Source of the DNA: Alistipes provencensis
Lineage (GTDB): Bacteria; Bacteroidota; Bacteroidia; Bacteroidales; Rikenellaceae
Direction: 5' to 3'
Assembly: GCF_900083545.1 (NCBI RefSeq)
Contig: NZ_LT559262.1
Location: 1,402,397-1,466,396, forward strand
DNA length: 64,000 nt
This document shows positions 7,969 through 17,686 of this stretch, in pieces. Positions within the stretch are counted from its first letter, which is position 1. Every line of letters begins with the position of its first letter. Made by a program: the position numbers and the translations under genes. The notes beneath the pieces are model-generated. The model saw nothing but the letters and a program-made list of their open reading frames with translations. It was not told the origin of the DNA and made no database searches.

Positions 7969-10691
7969 GGACGCTGGATTTTGACCTTGAATTCCCGGGT
8001 GTCGAGGTTGAAGCCCCTCACGACGAGCGCATATTCCGCTTCGGGGAGTTTGTCGAGCGCCGTTTCGATGCGGATTGTCCGGCTTTCGCCCGGCATCAGG
8101 CAGAGGAAGTTGTCGGTGTAGAACGAGGGCCGCACGGGCTTGCGCCGCCCGTCGAGCCACTGCACCTGCGTGAAGAAGGCCACGGTCCGCCCGGTGTTTT
8201 TCAGCCGGAGGTCGATGTAGTGGCGTTCGCCGTCCACGGAGGTTTCGTACGACGCGGCGACGCGGGTCCGGGCCAGTTCGCCGAGCGACTGGAATCCCGC
8301 CGTCGCCGGGCCGGTGAGTGTGTTGGCGCCCTTGTATTCGTTGTCCGAACGCCAGTAGAAGTTGCTGCCAGCCTGCTTGCCGCGTTCGTCGAAGAGTTTC
8401 AGCTTGATGAACTGCACTGGGGTCTTCGACGCCGAGAAGTCCAGCGTCAGCACGTCGTTCGCAACTCCGTCCTCCGGAAGGTCCACGACCGCCGACTGTG
8501 AATCGATGCGCCGCATGTCGAGGTCGTAGACCTCGGCCGTAACCCGGTAGCCGCGGTATGCGCGGTAGTGGTCGTTGACCACCGACACCGTGTTTTTCAG
8601 GTAGTCGAACTGCGGGTGGAGGGGCTCGCAGGCGTTCTGCGCGGCGTAAAGCGCTGCGGTGGGTTCGAGCGACCAGTCCCACATGCGCCCGGCAACCTGA
8701 CGCACGGCCGAATTGTGGTACCAGTAGAGGAATCCCGACGTGTAGCGGTCGCCGTAGCCGAACTTGTTGTAGTTCCAGACCTCCCAAATGCTTTTATAGT
8801 TCATGGCGCCGAGGAACTGCGCCTTTTCGGCGAACTCCTCGATGCTCTGCGAAGGTCCGTATTCGTTGGTCATGTCGGTGTAGAGCGTCGACATGAGGTG
8901 GAATCCGTTGCCGTCGGAGTAGTCCCAGACCGCCTTGTTGACGGGCCACAGGTCCTTCTCGTCCATCATTTCGCGCAGGCACTCGACCGTCGGCAGACAC
9001 GGGGCGCCGTATTCGGGATTGAAGCCGTAGACGCGGCTGCCGCGCGGCGAAGCCTTGTCCTCGTAGTGGCTCATGATGTTGACCTGCTTGTAGGGGCTGC
9101 CGTCGTGTACGCCGCCGCATTCCGACTGCATCTGATAGCCGCGCGTGCCGTCGAGCCTTTCGAGCAGCCGTTCCATCTGCGGCATCTCGGTGCTCTCGTT
9201 CGACGAGACATAGTAGGCCAGCGAGGGGTGGTTGCGGATACGCTTCACCGTGGAGACCACGTTCGCGTAGTAGACGCCCGGATCGTTGGGGTGGTTGGTG
9301 TCGCCCGTCATCCAGAACTCCTGCCAGACGAGGATGCCCAGCGAGTCGCAGAGCTGGAAGAAGTAGTCCGATTCGGTGATGCCGCCGCCCCAGAAACGGA
9401 TGAGGTTCACGCCCGACTGGGCTGTGTAGCGCAGTTCGGCATGGGTGCGTTCGTCCGATGTGCGGAGCATGGCCTCGGGCAGCCAGTTCGTGCCGCGGAT
9501 GAAGAGCGGCCGGCCGTTGATGCTGAACGTGCGCGACTTGTCCGGCGTGTCGGTCGTCGAGGCGATCTCCCGGATGCCGAAGCGCGTCGAAATCGAGTCG
9601 CTGACCTTACCGTCGAATTCGACCTTCAGCGTCAGGTCGTACAGCTCCTGCGGACCCTTGTTGAGCGGCCACCACAGACGCGGGTTGCGGATCACCAGTT
9701 GCGGGAACTCTTCGGGGGTGAAGACGACCTCCTTTACTTCGCCGCGGTAGAGCGACACCTCCTTTTCGAAGCGGATGCCCTCGCCCCGGATTTCGCCGCT
9801 CACCCGGGCCTTGCGCCAAGTGTTCTGCGGAATGTAGTCGGGATAGCTCACCTCGACCGAGACGGTCTGGCGTGCCACGTCATAGTTCGGCTTGGAGAGT
9901 TCGGATTTCACGAACGGGTGTTCCAGCCGGATGCGTCCGGTGGTGAAAACGGATATGTCGCGCCAGATGCCGGTGTTGCGGTCGCGGATGCCGTCGAGGT
10001 AGAAGAAGTCCCACCCGACGGTCATCAACTGGGTGACGTTGCGGCCGATCTCGCCGTTGCCGCCGTTCTGAAATTCGCCGTTGGCGCCGAACGACTTGCC
10101 GCCTTTGGGTCTTATCGTGCCCGGCATGTCCACGGGATAGACCTTCACGGCCAGAACGTTCTCCCGGTCGAAGGAGACCTTGTCGGTGATGTCGATCACA
10201 CGTTGCAGGAACATGCCGGCCGTGCTGCCCACCATGCTGCCGTTGAGCCAGATTTCCGCACGGTAGTTGATGCCGTCGGTTTGCAGCCAGATTTTCCGGC
10301 CGCCGCACTCCTTCCGGTCGAGTCGGAATTCCGTCCGGAACCAATAGGTATAGAAATCCCGTCCGACGCGGTAAAGGTCGGGGATGAGGTTCGATTCCAG
10401 CTTGTTGTTCAGCCCATAGTAGGGCTCGGGATATACCTCGTTGTAGATCAGTGAATTGAGCACGGTTCCGGGAACCACTGCCGGCAGCCATCCTTCGGTC
10501 GGGAGCTTGGCGGAGGAGACCTCCTCGGAGCGGACGCCGACCTCGTCGGCACGTCTCATTTTCCAGACGAATTGTCCCCCGTGCCCGTCCGTCGAAGTCA
10601 GGGTGTGGATATACTCGCGCTCTTTCAGTGCGTTCTGCGCCGGTGCGGCGATGGGGATGATGATGAAGAGAAGCAGTAAAGTTCTTACCAT
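7965..10691 (-). CDS. GH2-family glycoside hydrolase (beta-mannosidase/exo-glucosaminidase-like clade)
   Basis: The 908-residue product has a signal peptide (ends near APAQ, residue 19), an N-terminal jelly-roll (about 60-230, with IWLQTDGINYRAEIWLNGS and the adjacent GMF segment), immunoglobulin-like sandwich domains, and a TIM barrel from about residue 400 (SINGRPLFIRGTNWLPEAML, then VNLIRFWGGGI). YVSSNESTEMP near residue 500 holds the Asn-Glu pair expected for the acid/base, and FNPEYGAP near 560 is the likely nucleophile loop. The GGGI and NHPSLAYYVSSNE patterns fit the beta-mannosidase/exo-beta-glucosaminidase side of GH2 rather than LacZ-like beta-galactosidases. Its stop overlaps the GTG of the FAD gene, and it is 13 bp after the frameshifted gene. 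The exact sugar is uncertain. Confidence 0.85.
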   Translation of the reverse strand: MVRTLLLLFIIIPIAAPAQNALKEREYIHTLTSTDGHGGQFVWKMRRADEVGVRSEEVSSAKLPTEGWLPAVVPGTVLNSLIYNEVYPEPYYGLNNKLESNLIPDLYRVGRDFYTYWFRTEFRLDRKECGGRKIWLQTDGINYRAEIWLNGSMVGSTAGMFLQRVIDITDKVSFDRENVLAVKVYPVDMPGTIRPKGGKSFGANGEFQNGGNGEIGRNVTQLMTVGWDFFYLDGIRDRNTGIWRDISVFTTGRIRLEHPFVKSELSKPNYDVARQTVSVEVSYPDYIPQNTWRKARVSGEIRGEGIRFEKEVSLYRGEVKEVVFTPEEFPQLVIRNPRLWWPLNKGPQELYDLTLKVEFDGKVSDSISTRFGIREIASTTDTPDKSRTFSINGRPLFIRGTNWLPEAMLRTSDERTHAELRYTAQSGVNLIRFWGGGITESDYFFQLCDSLGILVWQEFWMTGDTNHPNDPGVYYANVVSTVKRIRNHPSLAYYVSSNESTEMPQMERLLERLDGTRGYQMQSECGGVHDGSPYKQVNIMSHYEDKASPRGSRVYGFNPEYGAPCLPTVECLREMMDEKDLWPVNKAVWDYSDGNGFHLMSTLYTDMTNEYGPSQSIEEFAEKAQFLGAMNYKSIWEVWNYNKFGYGDRYTSGFLYWYHNSAVRQVAGRMWDWSLEPTAALYAAQNACEPLHPQFDYLKNTVSVVNDHYRAYRGYRVTAEVYDLDMRRIDSQSAVVDLPEDGVANDVLTLDFSASKTPVQFIKLKLFDERGKQAGSNFYWRSDNEYKGANTLTGPATAGFQSLGELARTRVAASYETSVDGERHYIDLRLKNTGRTVAFFTQVQWLDGRRKPVRPSFYTDNFLCLMPGESRTIRIETALDKLPEAEYALVVRGFNLDTREFKVKIQRP

Positions 10692-10704
10692 TTTTCAGTC
10701 GGTT

Positions 10705-12713
10705 TTAGTTGGCGAAAAATGTTGCTACGCGTTCGGGACTCAGCATTTGCCAAAGCGACGCCACAGTCCATCCCGGTGCGAAGATGTCGTTGTAGAAGCC
10801 CTTGCCGTTCTTGCCGTAGTCCCAGGCGGTGTGCTGCACGACCTCGGGGTAGTAGCCCGCGCGGGCGATATCGAACATCGATCCTTCGACGGGCATCAGT
10901 TGTAGCATCGAGCTTTTGATCACGGCGCTGATGCGCGCGAAACGGGGTTCGTCGCACGCTTCAGCCAAGAAATCAAGCACGGTCGCAAATTCGAAGATGA
11001 AGACGTCGATGTGGTTGTTTTCCACTGATACGTTGCCCCAGCCGCGCGATTTGAAGCCCACGTCGCCGAGCATCTGTCCCTGTGCGAAAGGCACGTCCCA
11101 GAGGTAGTACCACGACAGCGCGAAATAGGCCGCCTCGCGGCACAGGGCGATGTAGCGCTGCCGCTCGGCACCCTCGGAAACAAACGTCAGGTAGTACATC
11201 GCCGTTGAGGCGTAGAGCGATGCCTCCTTGTCTTCGCAGTTGGCGTCGAGCGTCGAGGAGAAGTAGTCGGCTTTCGAGATCAGGTTCTTTTCGAGGTAGT
11301 CGGCCGTATGCCGGGCGCTCTTCCGGTAAGCCGGATTCCCGAAATAGACATGCGCCATCGTCAGCGGCAGGGTGGCCGAAGGGGTGCTGCCGCCCGAGGC
11401 GTCCACGATGCTCAGGTTGTCGCGGAATTTGCGGGGGAAACTGCCGTCGGGGTTCTGGAGCGTGAGGAATTTTTCCAGCAGGGTCCGGATGCGGGCCTCC
11501 CATTCGGGGTGGCTGCGGCCCCGGCGTTTCTCGTAGGCGAGGTAGTTGAGCAGGGCATAGACGCCTTCCGACTGACGGCGGATGCTGTAAACGTCGGTCT
11601 CCCTCCCGCGCTTGAAATCGACCACCTCGCGCAGCAGGCCGCCCGGCGTGAATCCGTATTGCAGGTAGCTGTCGAAGATCGACCGTGCGTTCGCCGCAAG
11701 GTCCTCCCGGCCGTTGGCTTCACCGTACTCCAATGCGTTGAAGGCGTTCAGCAGCACGCGGCCCACGAATCCGATCTCGGCGATGCCCGTACTTTCGCAG
11801 TCGTCCGTGCGGAGTTCCACGCCGGAGGTGTATTTGAGCGGATAGTCCCCGACATAGCTTTGAGTGAAATACCCGGCCAAGATGGCCTTGGCCTCGTCGG
11901 GGGTGCAGCGGGACTCGACGGGCCGGGGCTCGAGCGCGTCGAAGGAGTAGTTCCACACCTCGGCCACGAACGACGAATAGGAAGAGCTGACGCCCTTGCG
12001 GATCGTCCATGTCAGACGGCGTGTCTCTCCCTTTTCCAGCTTTTCGAACGCCTGTACGGCCGGCGCGAGGGTCAGTTTGCGGATGTAGGATTTCGGGGCC
12101 TCGGAATAGGGGAAGCCGAAGACGAGCGCGGCGTGTGCGTCGGCGTTGCGGAATCCCGTAAAACCCAGCGATGTCCTGCCCGAAAGAATCACCTCCCCGT
12201 AGTTGTGGCAGGCAAGCGCTTCGCAATCGGGTCTGTCGGTGCGGAGTACCGTATAGTAAGTTCCCGATTTGTTGTCGTAGATACCCGTTAAGGGTGTGCT
12301 CAGACGGTCTTCGCGGACCTGCCAACTGTCGCCGGTATGGAACGAGGGGGCCGATTTGGGTGACCGCAGGTTCTTGTGATACCAGAACCCGGGCATGTAG
12401 AAATCGCAGTTTTCGTGGGTGAGGCCGGTGGTGAACAGCGCCTCTACATTATAATATAAGAGATTGTTTGCCGTCAGGGTGAAGACAAGCCTTATTTCGG
12501 TGTCCGTTTCGGTTTTTTGCCGCCGGATGGTCAGCGGCAGCGGTCGGTCAGCCTCTAAAATCCCCCCCCCTCGGCGGCTTCGCGGAGGTCATGGGTCACG
12601 GCGCGGTTACCCGGGGTTTTCAGCGTGATCCGTTGTGACAGACTGCCCTCCATGGCAGCGGTTTCACCGGCTATCACACAGCATGCAAACAGAATGGAAA
12701 TGCACTTTTTCAT
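10705..12713 (-). pseudogene. Secreted protein of unknown family, probably an (alpha/alpha) toroid, frameshifted at a G9 tract
   Basis: An ATG at 12713 opens a typical signal peptide (MKKCISILFACCVIAGETAA), but after about 50 codons the frame enters nine consecutive G (plus-strand C, 12562-12570) and meets TAG almost at once. Reading with ten G (or seven) joins it to the long downstream frame, which is open without interruption to 10705 and gives about 669 residues. The downstream part has helical, tryptophan- and tyrosine-rich segments such as LQNPDGSFPRKFRDN, WYYLWDVPFAQGQM and VVQHTAWDYGKNGKGF, reminiscent of (alpha/alpha)6 or (alpha/alpha)7 glycosidase and lyase folds. I do not recognise a named family. 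It is the first gene of the PUL operon. The frameshift may be a real mutation, a phase-variable switch, or a base-calling error in the homopolymer; an internal start at 12396 would lack a signal peptide. Confidence 0.7.
12562..12570 (-). repeat. Homopolymeric G9 tract (C9 on plus strand) at the frameshift
   Basis: Nine consecutive G on the coding strand lie about 48 codons into the first PUL gene. With nine, the frame ends at TAG two codons past the tract; with ten or seven, the signal peptide joins the long downstream frame. Such tracts near a 5' end are classic slipped-strand sites, but are also where sequencing errors concentrate. Confidence 0.8.
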
Positions 12714-12778
12714 CGGTTACTTTCGGTCCGGCAGTCGTTTGGGGACGCGCCGTTTTAAGTTGGGTGTTTTGGTCAGAA

Positions 12779-12807
12779 CAAAGGTATGAAAGGGAAAACC
12801 GGTGCAA
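12779..12807 (-). promoter_or_regulatory. Bacteroidetes-type promoter of the PUL enzyme operon
   Basis: On the minus strand TTG (12807-12805), an 18-bp gap and TACCTTTG (12786-12779) match the TTG / TAnnTTTG consensus of Bacteroidetes sigma-ABfr promoters. It lies about 65 bp before the ATG at 12713 and faces away from the HTCS gene, so it is the likely start of the operon that runs to the SusC gene. The HTCS regulator should bind just upstream. Confidence 0.6.
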
Positions 12808-12969
12808 GAAAATATAGTCGCTATTAACGCAAAAATTATCTCAATTTTGTGTCATCGCCAAGGGAAATGAATTGGCTCTGTTTCGCAATATGCTGTTTGT
12901 TAGTTGTTTATGTAGGAAAGCTCATTTGCCGTGGTGTCTGCGGAATGCTTTTTTGTAATTTAAATTCTA

Positions 12970-12977
12970 TATATTTG
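12970..12977 (+). promoter_or_regulatory. Possible -7 element of the HTCS gene
   Basis: TATATTTG matches the TAnnTTTG element 21 bp before the HTCS start codon. A TTTTG lies upstream at 12951-12955, but the spacing of 14 bp is shorter than usual, so the assignment is tentative. The rest of the 285-bp divergent gap is AT-rich and probably holds regulator sites. Confidence 0.4.
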
Positions 12978-12998
12978 TTCTGCTAACCTAAACATCGT

Positions 12999-15900
12999 AT
13001 GGGAAAATTTTACCCGCTTGTTTTTGCGCTTTGCTGCGGCGTTTTCCTGAGCCGTGCGCAGTCGATCCATTTCGACCGGCTGGACATCAACGACGGTTTG
13101 TCGCAGAATACGGTTACCTCGATCATTCAGGACGACAAAGGCTTCATGTGGTTCGGCACGAAGGACGGTCTGTGCCGCTACGACGGAAAGTCGTTCAAGA
13201 CTTTCATGCACGATCCCCGCCTCACTACCGGACTGGGGAACAGCCTGATCAAATGCCTTGTTCAGGACCACGACCACAAGATCTGGGTCGGCACGGACTC
13301 GGGACTTTATGTTTATGACCCCGTGACGGAGAACTTCTCCGATGTGCCGCTCTACGCCGCCGACGGGAAGCTGGTCACCAAGCCCATTTCGATCCTCGAA
13401 TGCGACAGGGACGGTCGTGTCTGGATCGTCGTGGAGAACAGTGACATTTTCTGCTGCGACCCGCAGACCCGTGAGGTCGTGAGCCGTTACAAACCGCGGA
13501 AACCGCTGCGCAGCTTCGCGGTCGACAAGAACGGGGTCATCTGGTTCGCCGGCTACGGCGGCGGACTTTACTACACCGAAGACCTGTTTCGGAACGTAAA
13601 ACCGTTCCTCGACGCCGGCGGGCAGGAGATTTACCCCAAGGATATCATCTCTTTCATCTGCCTGAGCGACTACAACGGAATGTATCTCGGGCTGGAGGAA
13701 CACGGTGTGGTGAAAGTGGACCTCGTCACCGGGACGGTCACCCGGCTGCGGCTGTCGGATAATCCCGATGCGCCGCTGTTCGTGCGGCATATCCTGCCGT
13801 ATTCGCCCGACGAGCTGTGGATCGGAACCGAGTCGGGCATTGTCGTTTACAACATCCGCACCCGGCGCTACCAGCATCTGAAAAGTTCCCCTTACGACCC
13901 CTATTCGCTCTCGGATAACGCCGTTTACTCGCTTTGCAAGGACCGTGAGGGCGGGTTGTGGATCGGTTCTTTTTTCGGGGGCATCAACTACCTGCCTCAG
14001 CGGAATTCCGATTTCGAAAAGTACTACCACACCGACGATCCGCACAGCCTCCGGGGGCGTCGCGTGCGGGAAATCTGCCCGGGCAGCGACGGACGGCTCT
14101 GGATCGGCACGGAGGACGCCGGGCTTTACACGTTCGATCCCGCGACCCGTTCGTTCGGTTTCTTCGCCCCGAGCCGGGAGTTTACCAACGTCCACGGACT
14201 GCTGATGGATGGGGATAACCTCTGGGTGAGCACTTTTTCGAAAGGTATCCGGGTGATCGACACCAAAACGGGCCGCATCCGTAAATACGATAACGACAAC
14301 AAGCCGGGGCGGCTGTTCAGCAACTACGTCTTCGCGCTCTACAAGACCAACAGCGGACGTATCTATGTGGGAACCATGCACGGACTTCAGTATTATAACC
14401 GCGAGACGGACCGTTTTCTGCATGTTCCGGAGATCAACGGCGGCAAGATGGTTCACGACATTCGAGAGGATTCGGACGGGAACCTGTGGGTGGGAACCTC
14501 GTCCAACGGCGTCTACCGCTACGATGTCCGCAGCAATGTCTGGATGCAGTTCCTGCACGACGCCGACGATCCGAACTCACTGCCCTATGATAATGTCACG
14601 AGCGTTTTCGAGGACAGCAACCGGCAGATATGGCTCACTACCGAAGGCTCGGGCTTCTGCCGTTTCGATCCGGTCCGGAACGCCTTCGTCCGTTACGGGA
14701 CTTTCGACGGGATGCCCAGCGATGTCGTTTTCCAGATCATCGAGGACGACCAAGGCTGCTTCTGGATCACGACCGACCGGGGGCTGGCAGCGTTCGATCC
14801 CCGGGCGGGCCGTGTCCGGCGGGTCTACACCGTGACCGACCGCCTGTTGAGCAACCAGTTCAATTATAAGTCGGGCTACAAGTCTCCGGACGGAACCATC
14901 TATTTCGGCTGTATCGAAGGGCTGGTTTCCTTCAATCCCGAGACGCTTCTGGGCCGCAAGACTGATTATGTGCCGCCGATCTACATCACGGATTTCTCGT
15001 TGCTCGACGAAAAGATCGTCGTCGGGGCCCGGAACTCTCCGTTGCGCAAGAGCATCATCTATTCGGATTCGATCCGCCTGAAATACAACCAGAACTCTCT
15101 GGTGCTGCAGATCGCCGCCCTGAGCTACCGCGAGCAGCAGACCGACCGCCTGCTCTATAAACTCGAGGGCTTCGATGACAAGTGGCGGCAGTACACGCCC
15201 GGGAACGCCACGATCACCTATTCGAAAATCCCCTATGGTAAATACAGCTTCCGGGTGCGGCTCCCGGCCGGTTCCGGCGATGCGGATGCGGGAATCGAGA
15301 AGCGGCTTTTCATTGAGGTTTCGCCGCCGTTCTATCTCTCCGTGGCGGCCTATGTCGTCTACGGGCTGCTCGCGCTGGGTGTGTTCGTGCTGGTCGGGCT
15401 TTACCACACCCGCCGCAACGTCCGTCGTCAGCAGCAGCACATACAGGCTTTCGAGCGCGAAAAGGAGCGGGAGCTTTACAACGCCAAGATCAGCTTTTTC
15501 ACCAATATCGCGCATGAGATCCGTACGCCGCTGACGCTGATCAAAGGACCTTTGGAGAACATCCTCGCCAAGCAGTCGATGGACCGGGACATGGCCGAGG
15601 ATTTGATCGTCATGGATCGCAATACCAACCGTCTGCTCGACCTTACGAACCAGTTGCTGGATTTCCAGAAGATCGAGAAGGAGCATTTGTCGCTCAACCT
15701 GACCCGGCAGAACGTCTCGGACCTCGTCGAAGAGACTTTCTACCGGTTCAGCTCTTCGGCCAAGCAGCAGCACAAAACCTTTGAACTGGATCTGGGCGGT
15801 GTGGAGGCCTATGCGCAGATCGACCGCGAAGCCTTCACCAAGATTCTGAGCAACCTGCTGAACAATGCCTTGAAATATTCGGAAACGATGATCCGCGTCG

Positions 15901-16985
15901 AACTGGCGATGCTGGACAACGCCTTCCGGATCACGGTGACCAACGACGGCGAGGTCGTGCCTCCGGAGATGCGTGAGGCTATCTTCGCCCCGTTTTTCCG
16001 CCATGCCCGCAAGGACGAATCGACGGGAACGGGCATCGGACTGGCGTTGTCGCGTTCGCTGGCCGAACTGCACCACGGTACGTTGGCGATGGGCGCCGAT
16101 AGGGAACTGAATGTGTTCGTGCTGACACTCCCGCTCAGCAGACAGGCGGCGGAGTGTGCCGGGGAGGTTGTTTCGGAGGAGGATTCCGAGAGCGTTATCG
16201 ACGAGCGGGGCGATTTCGGTTGGGAGGCTTACAGCGTTCTGGTCGTCGAGGACAATCCCGAGATGTGCGCCTTCATCAGGCGGCAGTTGTCGGAAAGCTA
16301 TTCGGTGTTCACGGCCGAGAACGGCGTCGAGGCGCTGGAACTGCTGGAAAAGAATTTCATCAACCTGATTATCAGTGATATCATGATGCCAAGGATGGAC
16401 GGTATCGAACTTTGCCGGCGGGTTAAGAACGATCTGCGTTACAGTCACATACCCCTGATTCTGCTGTCGGCGAAGACGAACCTCCATTCGAAAATATCGG
16501 GCATGGATGCCGGGGCCGACGCTTATGTCGAGAAACCTTTTTCATCGAATTATCTGCTGTCGGTGATTGCCAGCCTGATCAAGAACCGGCAGAAATTGAG
16601 CGAGGCTTTCTCGAAAAATCCCCTCGTGCTGGCCAATACCATGGCGACCTCCTCGGCGGATACGGATTTTATCGTCCGGCTTCAGGAGATCATTCACGCC
16701 AACCTCAGCGACCCCGAGTTCAAGATCAACGATATCGCCGAGATGGTACACATGAGCCGGGCGAGTTTCTACCGCAAGATCAAGGGCGTGCTGGATATGA
16801 CTCCGAATGACTACCTGCGGCTCGAACGGCTGAAAACCGCGGCCCGGCTGCTCAGGGACAAGCGTTACCACATCAACGAAGTCTGTTACATGGTCGGGTT
16901 CAACTCCACGTCCTATTTTGCAAAGTGTTTCCAGAAGCAGTTCGGCGTACTTCCGAAGAAATTTGCGACCGATGCGACCGAGTGA
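12999..16985 (+). CDS. Hybrid two-component system (HTCS) sensor kinase/response regulator of the PUL
   Basis: This 1328-residue protein combines glycan sensing and DNA binding in one chain. In order: signal peptide (1-20); two seven-bladed-type Reg_prop propeller repeats (about 25-690, with recurrent WIGT, WVGT and WFGT motifs); a Y_Y_Y domain (about 700-775); a transmembrane helix (about 780-805); HisKA with AHEIRTPLTLIKGPLENI (phosphoacceptor His near 838); HATPase_c with NLLNNALKYSE and GTGIGLALS; a receiver domain from about 1076 with VVEDNPEM and the phosphoacceptor in ISDIMMPRMDG; and a C-terminal AraC-type HTH (about 1240-1324). Proteins of this architecture bind an oligosaccharide in the periplasm and activate the adjacent PUL. 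It is divergent from the enzyme operon with a 285-bp shared gap. Complete, with no missing catalytic motif. Confidence 0.97.
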   Translation: MGKFYPLVFALCCGVFLSRAQSIHFDRLDINDGLSQNTVTSIIQDDKGFMWFGTKDGLCRYDGKSFKTFMHDPRLTTGLGNSLIKCLVQDHDHKIWVGTDSGLYVYDPVTENFSDVPLYAADGKLVTKPISILECDRDGRVWIVVENSDIFCCDPQTREVVSRYKPRKPLRSFAVDKNGVIWFAGYGGGLYYTEDLFRNVKPFLDAGGQEIYPKDIISFICLSDYNGMYLGLEEHGVVKVDLVTGTVTRLRLSDNPDAPLFVRHILPYSPDELWIGTESGIVVYNIRTRRYQHLKSSPYDPYSLSDNAVYSLCKDREGGLWIGSFFGGINYLPQRNSDFEKYYHTDDPHSLRGRRVREICPGSDGRLWIGTEDAGLYTFDPATRSFGFFAPSREFTNVHGLLMDGDNLWVSTFSKGIRVIDTKTGRIRKYDNDNKPGRLFSNYVFALYKTNSGRIYVGTMHGLQYYNRETDRFLHVPEINGGKMVHDIREDSDGNLWVGTSSNGVYRYDVRSNVWMQFLHDADDPNSLPYDNVTSVFEDSNRQIWLTTEGSGFCRFDPVRNAFVRYGTFDGMPSDVVFQIIEDDQGCFWITTDRGLAAFDPRAGRVRRVYTVTDRLLSNQFNYKSGYKSPDGTIYFGCIEGLVSFNPETLLGRKTDYVPPIYITDFSLLDEKIVVGARNSPLRKSIIYSDSIRLKYNQNSLVLQIAALSYREQQTDRLLYKLEGFDDKWRQYTPGNATITYSKIPYGKYSFRVRLPAGSGDADAGIEKRLFIEVSPPFYLSVAAYVVYGLLALGVFVLVGLYHTRRNVRRQQQHIQAFEREKERELYNAKISFFTNIAHEIRTPLTLIKGPLENILAKQSMDRDMAEDLIVMDRNTNRLLDLTNQLLDFQKIEKEHLSLNLTRQNVSDLVEETFYRFSSSAKQQHKTFELDLGGVEAYAQIDREAFTKILSNLLNNALKYSETMIRVELAMLDNAFRITVTNDGEVVPPEMREAIFAPFFRHARKDESTGTGIGLALSRSLAELHHGTLAMGADRELNVFVLTLPLSRQAAECAGEVVSEEDSESVIDERGDFGWEAYSVLVVEDNPEMCAFIRRQLSESYSVFTAENGVEALELLEKNFINLIISDIMMPRMDGIELCRRVKNDLRYSHIPLILLSAKTNLHSKISGMDAGADAYVEKPFSSNYLLSVIASLIKNRQKLSEAFSKNPLVLANTMATSSADTDFIVRLQEIIHANLSDPEFKINDIAEMVHMSRASFYRKIKGVLDMTPNDYLRLERLKTAARLLRDKRYHINEVCYMVGFNSTSYFAKCFQKQFGVLPKKFATDATE

Positions 16986-17185
16986 CGGGGCGGTGGTCCG
17001 GAGCCCAGAAGAGAGGGACCGGGACCGGTCTGACCCGGAGCAATTCAATCCCGATGTCGTATCCGTCGCCGGGCATGGTGTCACCGGCGATTCCTGCGGG
17101 TTGTTGGTCAGGATGAAGAACGATAACGACCGAAAAAAACGGTTAATAAACCGAAACGGATGCGGGAAAAATCGCAAAGTTTCAT

Positions 17186-17193
17186 TATCTTTG
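17186..17193 (+). promoter_or_regulatory. -7 promoter element before the cytidine deaminase gene
   Basis: TATCTTTG fits TAnnTTTG 29 bp before the ATG; no convincing TTG lies at the right distance upstream. A GGAGGAG just before the start codon is an unusually good Shine-Dalgarno for this genome. The rest of 16986-17222 shows nothing I recognise. Confidence 0.45.
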
Positions 17194-17222
17194 TAATTCA
17201 CCCCTGTAAAAAAGGAGGAGTT

Positions 17223-17678
17223 ATGGAAAAGCAGTTTTGTTTCGACTATGAACACTATGCGGCGCTCGCGGAGCTTCCCGAAGCCGACCGCCGGCTGGTC
17301 GCCGAGGCCGGACGCGCCACGGCCAATGCGCATGCGCCCTACTCGAAGTTCCATGTAGGAGCTGCCGCGCGGCTGCGCAGCGGAAAGATTCTCTACGGCA
17401 GCAATTTCGAAAGCGAAGTCTATCCCGCGGGCCTCTGCGCCGAGCGGACGCTGCTGTTTTACGCTCAGGCCAACTACGCCGACGATCCGATCGAGACGCT
17501 GGCCATCGCCTCGGATCCCTCGGAGCGCGAGTGTTATCCCTGCGGCCAGTGCCGGCAGGTGATGGTCGACGTCGAACGCCGTCAGGGCTCGCCGATGCGG
17601 GTCATCATGAGCGGCCACGGCACGGCGACGGTGCTCGATTCGGCTTCGCGGCTGCTGCCATTCACCTTTATCCTGTAA
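17223..17678 (+). CDS. cdd: Cytidine deaminase
   Basis: This enzyme converts cytidine and deoxycytidine to uridine forms in pyrimidine salvage. At 151 residues it has the usual length of the homotetrameric class. Zinc ligands and the proton-shuttling Glu are visible in GLCAERTLLF (Cys72, Glu74) and YPCGQCRQVM (Cys107, Cys110), and APYSKFHVGAA is the substrate-binding loop. I chose the ATG at 17223, since it follows a GGAGGAG ribosome site and gives the normal N-terminus; a longer in-frame reading from 17160 would begin upstream of the likely promoter. It is the first gene of a plus-strand run with the RluA-type gene 8 bp downstream. Confidence 0.92.
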   Translation: MEKQFCFDYEHYAALAELPEADRRLVAEAGRATANAHAPYSKFHVGAAARLRSGKILYGSNFESEVYPAGLCAERTLLFYAQANYADDPIETLAIASDPSERECYPCGQCRQVMVDVERRQGSPMRVIMSGHGTATVLDSASRLLPFTFIL

Positions 17679-17686
17679 TACCTGCG

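Noticed and set aside
7969..8787. N-terminal extension of the FAD oxidoreductase frame into the GH2 gene
   Set aside because: It removes the signal peptide and overlaps GH2 by over 800 bp; the GTG at 7968 is a better start.
8568..10454. A 628-codon plus-strand frame opposite the GH2 gene
   Set aside because: Shadow of GH2, low complexity and no promoter.
12960..16487. Minus-strand frames of 532 and 636 codons opposite the HTCS gene
   Set aside because: They mirror the HTCS coding sequence, with no recognisable domain or ribosome signal.
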